Source: Enterococcus florum
GTDB taxonomy: Bacteria; Bacillota; Bacilli; Lactobacillales; Enterococcaceae
DNA: 64,000 bases
NCBI RefSeq assembly: GCF_004309355.1
Contig: NZ_BJCC01000019.1
Location: 62,001 to 126,000 of the forward strand
Direction: 5' to 3'
Shown: positions 56,217 to 64,000 of the stretch, in pieces
How the letters are laid out: each line of letters begins with the position of its first letter
How positions within the stretch are numbered: position 1 is the first letter of the stretch
Position numbers and translations under genes: made by a program
Notes under the pieces: generated by a model
The model's input: the letters and a program-made list of their open reading frames with translations, nothing else
What the model was told of the DNA's origin: nothing
Databases searched by the model: none

Positions 56217-58746
56217 TCGCGATCTTTTTTTGACTCTGCGCACTTCGTTGCAAGGTCTATCGGAAAAGGATGCTCAGTCGCGGTTAGAAGAATATGGTCC
56301 TAATGAAGTTTCTGCACAAAAACCTACACCAGCCTTGTTATTATTTATTCAAGCATTCAATGACTTGTTTGTATATGTATTGGCTTTGTTAATGGTCGTT
56401 TCTATTTTAACAGCGGATTATGAAGCTGCTATCGTTATGGGTATTATGATTTTATCTAGTGCGCTGATTACATTCATTCAAGAATATCGGTCGCAAAAGG
56501 CCAGTATTGAGTTAAAGGAACTGATTGAAAATACTGCAGCGATCACTCGTGAAGGAGAAACAAAAGAAATTCCTATGGATGAAGTCGTTCCAGGAGACAT
56601 TCTAACACTAGCGACTGGAGACATGATTCCTGCAGATGCTGTTTTGATCTGGACAAAGGATTTGTTTGTGAACCAATCCTCTTTGACCGGGGAATCAATG
56701 CCTGTCGAAAAATTTGTGTCTGATCAGAAAGTAGGACAGGATGACACGGCGTTGGATACAACGAATCTTGTGTTTATGGGAACGGATGTGTTAAGCGGAC
56801 AAGGAAAAGCTATTATTTTAAAAACAGGACAACACACTTTTTTTGGTGATATTGCCAAAAATGCTACTACTAAAAGGGGAAAAACTTCTTTTGATAGCGG
56901 CTTGTCACGAGTTAGTAAAGTATTGCTGCGGTTGATTCTGGTACTATTCCCATTGGTTTTTGTAATCAACGGGATTACCAAGGGGGATTGGGGAAATGCA
57001 TTCTTCTTTGCCATTGCAGTCGCGGTCGGGTTGACTCCTGAAATGCTGCCAATGATCGTGAGCTCTAATTTAGCCAAAGGAGCGATGACACTATCGAAGC
57101 ACAAAGTGATCGTTAAGGAGCTCCCTTCCATTCAAAATTTAGGCAGTATGGATGTGTTATGTACTGATAAAACAGGGACAATCACTGAAGATCGAGTGGT
57201 ATTGGTGCAGCATCTGGATCCGTTAGGAAAGGAAAATGACGAAGTTTTAGATTTGGCTTTTCTAAATTCAACACATCAAACAGGTTGGAAAAACTTGATG
57301 GATATCGCGGTAATTAATTACTATGAAGAACAGAAGCGGCAATTGAATTTTAAGGATGTTCAAAAGATCGATGAAATTCCTTTTGATTTTTCTCGTCGCC
57401 GGTTAACAGTAGTGGTAAAAGCGGACGGCCACCAATGGATGATCACTAAAGGTGCTGTTGAGGAAATGTCTGCGGTGTGTAAATATGTTGAAATCAATGG
57501 AGAGATCTTAGAATTGACCGAAGATCTACGACAACAACTAAATGAAGTCAATGAAACAATGAATCGTCAAGGAATGCGTGTAATCACGGTTGCAATGAAA
57601 AGAGATGCACACAGCGATGCAGTATACAGTGTGGAGGATGAAAAGGATATGACCTTAATTGGTTTTATGGGCTTTTTAGATCCCGCAAAGGAATCTGCGA
57701 TCACAGCAATCTCGTCTTTGCATCAACACGGTGTTTCCGTGAAAGTTCTGACTGGTGACAATGCAATTGTGGCTCAAAAAGTTTGTCAAGATGTCGGAAT
57801 CGATGCTGCTCAATACTTGCTTGGTACACAAGTAGACGAGTTAACGGATGAGCAGCTGCAAAACAAAGCCGAACAGATTCATTTGTTTGCAAAACTTAAT
57901 CCTATGCAAAAAGCAAGAATCATTGAAGCATTACAAACCAGCGGACACACTGTGGGCTTTATGGGAGATGGTATCAATGACGCTCCGGCTCTAAGAAAAG
58001 CAGATGTGGGTATTTCGGTAGACACCGCTGCTGATATCACGAAGGATGCAAGCTCCATCATTTTACTAGAGAAGAGCTTGAATGTGCTAGAAAATGGAGT
58101 GATCGAAGGCAGACGTGTGTTTAGCAATATGATGAAATATATCAAAATTACAATCAGTTCAAACTTCGGAAATGTTTTCTCTATTCTGGTGGCCAGTGCT
58201 TTCTTGCCATTTTTACCAATGCTGTCTTTGCAGCTGCTGTTACAAAATCTCATTTATGATATCGCTCAATTGACAATTCCTTGGGATAGAGTAGATGAGG
58301 AAGAGTTAGAGAGACCAACACGCTGGGAAACTACCGGGTTGATGAAGTTTACGATTTTCATTGGGCCTGTTAGTTCGATCTTTGACATTTTGACCTTTTT
58401 AGTGATGTGGTTTGTTTTTGGAGCAAATACGATCGCAGAACAAAGCCTTTTTCAAACAGGTTGGTTTATGGTCGGATTAGCAACACAAGCATTAGTCGTG
58501 TTAATGGTAAGAACAAGAAAAATTCCGTTCTTACAAAGCCGTTCCTCATTGCCTGTATTATTCAGTTTGCTAGGCGCTGTAGGTGTAGGGATTACGATCG
58601 TTCTGACCCCATTACGCGAACAATTTGATTTCGTGCAATTGCCTGTAAATTATTGGATCTGGTTCGTTGGCATTGTCGCAGCATATATGCTTGCGATTCA
58701 AATAGCAAAATATTTTTATATAAAAATCACAAGAGAATGGATCTAA
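56140..58746 (+). CDS. mgtA: Magnesium-translocating P-type ATPase
   Basis: The protein (868 residues) is a P3B-type ATPase that imports magnesium. Motifs in order are TGES (SSLTGESMPVEK), the phosphorylation motif CTDKTGTIT at about residue 345, VLTGDNAIVAQ and GDGINDAPAL, with about ten membrane segments. M-box control supports magnesium as substrate. AGGAGG at 56127-56132 could serve ATG 56137, 56140 or 56143; I take 56140 (7-base spacing). A strong terminator follows. Confidence 0.95.
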   Translation: MMNRKNLISRKVNKDQELKKLAILSDRDLFLTLRTSLQGLSEKDAQSRLEEYGPNEVSAQKPTPALLLFIQAFNDLFVYVLALLMVVSILTADYEAAIVMGIMILSSALITFIQEYRSQKASIELKELIENTAAITREGETKEIPMDEVVPGDILTLATGDMIPADAVLIWTKDLFVNQSSLTGESMPVEKFVSDQKVGQDDTALDTTNLVFMGTDVLSGQGKAIILKTGQHTFFGDIAKNATTKRGKTSFDSGLSRVSKVLLRLILVLFPLVFVINGITKGDWGNAFFFAIAVAVGLTPEMLPMIVSSNLAKGAMTLSKHKVIVKELPSIQNLGSMDVLCTDKTGTITEDRVVLVQHLDPLGKENDEVLDLAFLNSTHQTGWKNLMDIAVINYYEEQKRQLNFKDVQKIDEIPFDFSRRRLTVVVKADGHQWMITKGAVEEMSAVCKYVEINGEILELTEDLRQQLNEVNETMNRQGMRVITVAMKRDAHSDAVYSVEDEKDMTLIGFMGFLDPAKESAITAISSLHQHGVSVKVLTGDNAIVAQKVCQDVGIDAAQYLLGTQVDELTDEQLQNKAEQIHLFAKLNPMQKARIIEALQTSGHTVGFMGDGINDAPALRKADVGISVDTAADITKDASSIILLEKSLNVLENGVIEGRRVFSNMMKYIKITISSNFGNVFSILVASAFLPFLPMLSLQLLLQNLIYDIAQLTIPWDRVDEEELERPTRWETTGLMKFTIFIGPVSSIFDILTFLVMWFVFGANTIAEQSLFQTGWFMVGLATQALVVLMVRTRKIPFLQSRSSLPVLFSLLGAVGVGITIVLTPLREQFDFVQLPVNYWIWFVGIVAAYMLAIQIAKYFYIKITREWI

Positions 58747-58751
58747 TTGTA

Positions 58752-58785
58752 ACAGAGTAGCTACCTATGCTACTCTGTTTTTTTG
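58752..58785 (+). terminator. Terminator after mgtA
   Basis: ACAGAGTAGC pairs perfectly with GCTACTCTGT around a 7-base loop, followed by six or more T residues. Confidence 0.9.
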
Positions 58786-58853
58786 ACTGGAATGTTATAA
58801 GCTGTTTTAGTAAATAGTTCTTAATTTCACAAGAAGGTGAAAAGTGAAAAAAA

Positions 58854-58886
58854 CGTTTTTAAGCCGTTTTAAAAGCGTTTATAAAT
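58854..58886 (+). repeat. Three 11-bp direct repeats upstream of pdhA
   Basis: CGTTTTTAAGC, CGTTTTAAAAG and CGTTTATAAAT lie end to end at 58854, 58865 and 58876, one helical turn apart. An inverted copy (AACGCTTTTTT) is at 58905-58915 and a further CGTTTTTAAAC at 58934. The third repeat, read as TAAAAGCGTTTATA, resembles a CcpA cre site with two mismatches. They lie before both pdh promoter candidates, so they are likely operator sites. Confidence 0.55.
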
Positions 58887-59000
58887 TAGCACAACCACTA
58901 TTTTAACGCTTTTTTTATTGAATAATAGTATTCCGTTTTTAAACTCACAAGCTATAATTGTAAATCGCTTTATTTTGTTCAGAATGCCACAGCATATTTG

Positions 59001-59029
59001 TTGTCATTCGCGTATAAAAATGGTACTTT
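59001..59029 (+). promoter_or_regulatory. Candidate pdhA promoter
   Basis: TTGTCA (59001-59006) and TACTTT (59024-59029) are spaced by 17 bases, giving a leader of about 75 bases that includes the hairpin at 59052-59076. Confidence 0.5.
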
Positions 59030-59080
59030 AGTATTGTAAGCAGTAAAACAATAATACAGATTAGTTAGCTGTATTAATGA

Positions 59081-60220
<1,140 letters not shown>

Positions 60221-60223
60221 ATC

Positions 60224-61201
60224 ATGGCACAAAAAACAATGATCCAAGCAATTACAGATGCCTTAGCTCTGATGCTTGAAAAAGAAGAAGATGTCCTAGT
60301 ATTTGGGGAAGATGTCGGCAGCAACGGTGGTGTTTTCCGAGCGACAGAGGGTCTACAGGAAAAATTTGGAGAAGAACGTGTATTCGATACCCCGCTTGCT
60401 GAATCAGGAATCGGAGGTCTCGCGTTTGGTTTGGCTTTAGAAGGATTTCGTCCTGTTCCAGAAATCCAGTTCTTCGGGTTTGTCTTCGAGGCAATGGATG
60501 AGATCGTCGGACAAATGGCGCGCACCCGCTACCGTATGGGAAATACAAGAAATTTACCTGTAACGATTCGAGCACCTTTTGGCGGAGGCGTTCATACACC
60601 AGAATTGCACTCAGACAACTTAGAAGGTCTAATGGCGCAATCTCCAGGATTACGAGTGGTAATTCCATCTAACCCATATGATGCCAAAGGATTATTGATC
60701 GCTTCTATTCGAAACAACGATCCGGTCGTTTTCCTAGAGCACATGAAGTTGTATCGCTCGTTCCGTGACGAAGTACCGGAGGGAATTTATGAAGTACCGT
60801 TAGACAAAGCAGCAGTAACTAGAGAGGGTTCAGATGTTTCAATCATTACCTATGGCGCGATGGTGCGTGAAGCAATCAAAGCGGCAGACAATTTAGCAAA
60901 AGAAGATATCAGCGTTGAAATTGTCGATCTTCGCACGGTGGCTCCTTTGGACGTTCAAACGATCATCAAATCCGTTGAAAAAACTGGGCGGGTAGTGGTA
61001 GTTCAGGAAGCACAAAAACAAGCCGGAGTTGCTGCACAAGTAGTTTCAGAGATATCTGAACGTTCAATTCTTTCATTAGAAGCACCGATTGGCCGTGTTT
61101 CTGCTCCAGATACGATTTTCCCATTTGGACAGGCAGAAGGTATTTGGTTGCCAAATGCAGCAGATATCGAAGTAAAAGTGAAAGAAATCGTTGAGTTTTA
61201 A
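60224..61201 (+). CDS. pdhB: Pyruvate dehydrogenase E1 component, beta subunit
   Basis: PdhB (325 residues) completes the E1 heterotetramer. The N-terminal [27 protein letters not shown] and the [17 protein letters not shown] segment are typical, and the C-terminal transketolase-like domain (about residues 200-320) binds E2. It starts 3 bases after the pdhA stop, with AAAGGAGTCG as ribosome-binding site. Confidence 0.97.
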   Translation: MAQKTMIQAITDALALMLEKEEDVLVFGEDVGSNGGVFRATEGLQEKFGEERVFDTPLAESGIGGLAFGLALEGFRPVPEIQFFGFVFEAMDEIVGQMARTRYRMGNTRNLPVTIRAPFGGGVHTPELHSDNLEGLMAQSPGLRVVIPSNPYDAKGLLIASIRNNDPVVFLEHMKLYRSFRDEVPEGIYEVPLDKAAVTREGSDVSIITYGAMVREAIKAADNLAKEDISVEIVDLRTVAPLDVQTIIKSVEKTGRVVVVQEAQKQAGVAAQVVSEISERSILSLEAPIGRVSAPDTIFPFGQAEGIWLPNAADIEVKVKEIVEF

Positions 61202-61219
61202 AAAAGGAGCGAATAAAGA

Positions 61220-62872
61220 ATGGCTTATCAATTTAAATTGCCGGATATTGGAGAAGGTATCGCAGAAGGTGAAATCGTTAAATGGTTTGTAAAACCTGGT
61301 GATACGATCGAAGAAGACGACACGTTATTAGAAGTTCAAAACGATAAATCAGTGGAAGAAATTCCTTCACCCGTTACTGGAACGATCAAAACGATTGTTG
61401 TTGAAGAAGGAACTGTAGCTAATGTTGGAGATATTCTAGTAGAAATTGACGCTGAAGGACAGACGGATACATCTGATTCAGAGAAGACTTCTGCTCCCGA
61501 TGAAGAACAGACGCCGGCTCATCCAGCGGCTGAACCAACAGAAAGTTCTAACGGCGAAGGAGTATTCCAGTTCAAATTACCAGATATCGGAGAAGGGATT
61601 GCGGAGGGCGAAATCGTCAAATGGTTTGTAAAATCTGGCGATACGATCGAAGAAGACGATACATTGCTAGAGGTTCAAAATGACAAATCAGTAGAAGAAA
61701 TTCCTTCACCTGTTAAGGGGACAATCAAAACCATTTTAGTTGAAGAAGGCACAGTAGCTAATGTCGGGGACGTCTTAGTAGAAATTGACGCACCTGGACA
61801 TAACAGTGCCGCTTCAAGTGATCCAGTAAAAGAAAAGGATTCCGAATCTACTGAGGAATCAGCAAAAGGTGTCTCAAAAGATACTTCAGGTGAAGCAGCT
61901 GATCCCAATAAGCGAGTTTTAGCGATGCCGTCCGTGCGTCAATTTGCTCGTGAAAAAGATGTAGAAATCACTCAAGTTTCCGCTACTGGAAAAGGTGGAC
62001 GTGTGACCAAAGAAGATATCGAAAACTTCTTGTCTGGCGGTGGTCAGCAAACAGAATCCCAAGCTGAAAAAATCGAAGCAGCTGAAAAAGCAACAGCCGG
62101 TTCTGAAGTTTCAGAACCATCTAAACCCAAAGCTGCCCCAGCAACCCCTTATCGTTCAGATATGGGTGAGATGGAAACTCGTGAAAAAATGACGCCAACG
62201 CGAAAAGCAATTGCCAAGGCGATGGTCAATAGTAAACAAACGGCTCCGCATGTAACATTGCATGATGAAGTTGAAGTATCTAAACTTTGGGATCATCGTA
62301 AAAAATTCAAAGAAGTTGCAGCTGAAAATGGCACTAAACTTACTTTCTTGCCTTACGTGGTAAAAGCGTTGACTGCTACAGTGAAGAAATATCCTGTCTT
62401 AAATGCTTCAATTGATGATGCTGCTCAAGAGATTGTTTACAAAAACTATTACAACATCGGGATTGCGACAGATACGGATCACGGGTTGTATGTTCCGAAT
62501 ATTAAAAATGCCAATATGAAAAGTATGTTTGCGATTGCTGATGAAATCAACGAAAAGGCTGCTGAAGCACATGATGGAAAACTATCAGCAGAGGATATGC
62601 GAAATGGAACTATCAGTATTTCAAACATTGGTTCTGTCGGCGGCGGATTTTTCACACCGGTGATTAACCATCCTGAGGTTGCCATACTAGGTGTTGGAAC
62701 GATTTCGCAACAACCAATCGTCAATCAAGAAGGTGAACTAGCAGTCGGTCGCGTAATGAAATTATCGCTGAGCTTTGACCATCGAATTGTTGATGGAGCG
62801 ACTGCGCAACAGGCCATGAACAACATCAAACGTCTATTGGCTGAACCAGAACTATTACTAATGGAAGGATGA
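61220..62872 (+). CDS. pdhC: Dihydrolipoamide acetyltransferase (E2) with two lipoyl domains
   Basis: PdhC (550 residues) forms the core of the complex. Two lipoyl domains (about residues 2-78 and 117-193) each have the modified lysine in [14 protein letters not shown] and are almost identical in protein but differ at many synonymous sites. Acidic, Pro/Ala/Thr-rich linkers separate them. A subunit-binding domain (from [15 protein letters not shown], about 235-272) and the acetyltransferase domain follow, with [13 protein letters not shown] near the end (catalytic His and Asp). It starts 18 bases after pdhB. Confidence 0.97.
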   Translation: MAYQFKLPDIGEGIAEGEIVKWFVKPGDTIEEDDTLLEVQNDKSVEEIPSPVTGTIKTIVVEEGTVANVGDILVEIDAEGQTDTSDSEKTSAPDEEQTPAHPAAEPTESSNGEGVFQFKLPDIGEGIAEGEIVKWFVKSGDTIEEDDTLLEVQNDKSVEEIPSPVKGTIKTILVEEGTVANVGDVLVEIDAPGHNSAASSDPVKEKDSESTEESAKGVSKDTSGEAADPNKRVLAMPSVRQFAREKDVEITQVSATGKGGRVTKEDIENFLSGGGQQTESQAEKIEAAEKATAGSEVSEPSKPKAAPATPYRSDMGEMETREKMTPTRKAIAKAMVNSKQTAPHVTLHDEVEVSKLWDHRKKFKEVAAENGTKLTFLPYVVKALTATVKKYPVLNASIDDAAQEIVYKNYYNIGIATDTDHGLYVPNIKNANMKSMFAIADEINEKAAEAHDGKLSAEDMRNGTISISNIGSVGGGFFTPVINHPEVAILGVGTISQQPIVNQEGELAVGRVMKLSLSFDHRIVDGATAQQAMNNIKRLLAEPELLLMEG

Positions 62873-62879
62873 TTGAAAC

Positions 62880-64000
62880 ATGGTAGTTGGAGATTTCGCG
62901 ATTGAATTAGATACAGTGATCATCGGTGCGGGGCCTGGCGGGTATGTTGCCGCCATCCGTGCTGCACAAATGGGACAAACCGTCGCCATTATTGAAAGGG
63001 AATATATCGGCGGTGTTTGTCTGAACGTCGGATGTATTCCATCTAAAGCCTTGATCGCTGCTGGGCATCATTATCAAGAATCATTGGATTCAACGACATT
63101 TGGTGTAACTAGCGAAAATGTAAAATTGGATTTTACAAAAACCCAAGAATGGAAACAAAGCCAAGTCGTAGATAAATTAACTGGCGGTGTGAAATTTTTA
63201 CTTAAAAAGCATAAAATCGAAACGATTGAAGGAGAAGCATTCTTCGTGGATGATCATACTCTACGTGTGATCCATCCAGACTCAGCTCAAACGTATTCCT
63301 TCAACAACGCGATTGTTGCTACAGGTTCTCGTCCAATTGAGATTCCTGGGTTCAAATTCGGCGGCAGGGTCTTGGATTCGACTGGCGGACTAAGCTTGGA
63401 AGAAGTTCCTAAGAAATTTGTAATCATCGGCGGTGGTGTCATCGGAGCTGAGCTTGGCGGAGCGTATGCCAATTTAGGCTCTGACGTAACCATTCTTGAA
63501 GGGACTCCGCAAATCTTGCCTACGTATGAAAAAGACATGGTAAAGATCGTGGAAGATGATTTCAAGAAAAAAGGAGTCAAGATCATTACCTCGGCGATGG
63601 CTAGAGAAGCGAAGGATAACGGCGACAGTGTAAGTATTCGCTATGAAGTAGATGGCAAGGAAGAAACCATTGAGGCGGATTATGTCATGGTAACCGTTGG
63701 GCGTTGGCCAAATACGAATGACATGGGACTTGAACAAGCTGGAGTTGAAATGGACGAGCGCGGCTTGATCCACGTTAACGAACAGGGACAGACGAATATT
63801 TCAAACATTTATGCAATTGGAGATGTCACTCCCGGAGCGGCCTTAGCTCATAAAGCCAGCTACGAAGCTAAAATCGTTGCTGAAGCAATTTCTGGTAAAA
63901 AAGTTGCGATTGATTATAAAGCAATGCCTGCTGTTGCGTTTACTGATCCAGAACTTGCTTCTGTTGGGATGACGATCAAAGAAGCCAAAGAAGCTGGCTT
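62880..64000 (+). CDS. lpd: Dihydrolipoyl dehydrogenase (E3), 3' end beyond the window
   Basis: The first 373 codons of lipoamide dehydrogenase are present. The FAD-binding [20 protein letters not shown] is near residue 13, the redox-active Cys pair is in [15 protein letters not shown] (about residues 45-55), the NAD-binding [20 protein letters not shown] is near 183 and the second FAD contact is [17 protein letters not shown]. The ATG lies 8 bases after the pdhC stop, with GGAAGGATG before it. It is cut by the window edge, so no stop codon is seen. Confidence 0.97.
   Translation, partial: MVVGDFAIELDTVIIGAGPGGYVAAIRAAQMGQTVAIIEREYIGGVCLNVGCIPSKALIAAGHHYQESLDSTTFGVTSENVKLDFTKTQEWKQSQVVDKLTGGVKFLLKKHKIETIEGEAFFVDDHTLRVIHPDSAQTYSFNNAIVATGSRPIEIPGFKFGGRVLDSTGGLSLEEVPKKFVIIGGGVIGAELGGAYANLGSDVTILEGTPQILPTYEKDMVKIVEDDFKKKGVKIITSAMAREAKDNGDSVSIRYEVDGKEETIEADYVMVTVGRWPNTNDMGLEQAGVEMDERGLIHVNEQGQTNISNIYAIGDVTPGAALAHKASYEAKIVAEAISGKKVAIDYKAMPAVAFTDPELASVGMTIKEAKEAG

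Overview
The window is 64 kb of chromosome from a low-GC Gram-positive bacterium of the Lactobacillales, most likely an Enterococcus or a near relative. The evidence is the gene orders ligA-gatCAB-dagK-rlmD and polA-mutM-coaE-nrdR-dnaB-dnaI, a DUF1149 protein, a CtsR-type operator at clpB, a Bacillus-type purine operon with PurS and a small PurL, and a pdhABC-lpd operon whose E2 has two lipoyl domains. The species cannot be fixed by reading alone. No rRNA, tRNA, CRISPR array, prophage or insertion sequence was found. Nearly all genes are on the + strand; two are on the - strand.

Layout. 1-6860: the 3' end of ligA, gatCAB, dagK, rlmD and a 43-codon gene coupled to rlmD. 7025-12606: mixed single genes (membrane zinc-ribbon protein, phosphoglycerate-mutase paralogue, DUF1149, TcyP-type cystine transporter, VOC protein, metallophosphatase, EamA transporter). 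12683-18035: tex, sprT-like, murC, a MaoC-like protein and a Bax-inhibitor-1 membrane protein. 18120-28300: DNA replication and repair cluster (polA, mutM, coaE, nrdR, dnaB, dnaI), then trmK, a Nif3 protein and pepT. 28541-31899: a more accessory stretch (flippase-like membrane protein, MFS transporter, convergent oxidoreductase). 32092-34692: clpB.

Purine block, 34829-53444. A guanine riboswitch with terminator precedes xpt-pbuX (salvage). The de novo pathway follows in the order purEKB, then purCSQLFMNHD, as in Bacillus, but it is split between purB and purC by an orphan gene on the opposite strand. Both halves have their own promoter. Each carries the same 11-base sequence TAAACACGAAC, with its CGAAC core exactly 43 bases upstream of the -35 and 66 bases upstream of the -10, which fits a PurR-box arrangement. 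An aldo/keto reductase and a small unknown gene follow, then guaC (GMP reductase). Salvage, synthesis and interconversion of purines are thus grouped.

53545-64000: a MocR-type regulator overlapping a nitroreductase gene; a magnesium M-box riboswitch with terminator and a 54-codon overlapping leader ORF ahead of an MgtA-type P-type ATPase; and the pyruvate dehydrogenase operon (pdhA, pdhB, pdhC, lpd cut by the window edge), preceded by an array of three 11-bp direct repeats.

No wholly new multi-gene system was found. The best leads are regulatory: the shared purine promoter geometry and the orphan gene splitting the operon, the two-layer mgtA leader, the pdh upstream repeat array, and small uncharacterised genes at 6729, 7025, 40177 and 51905.
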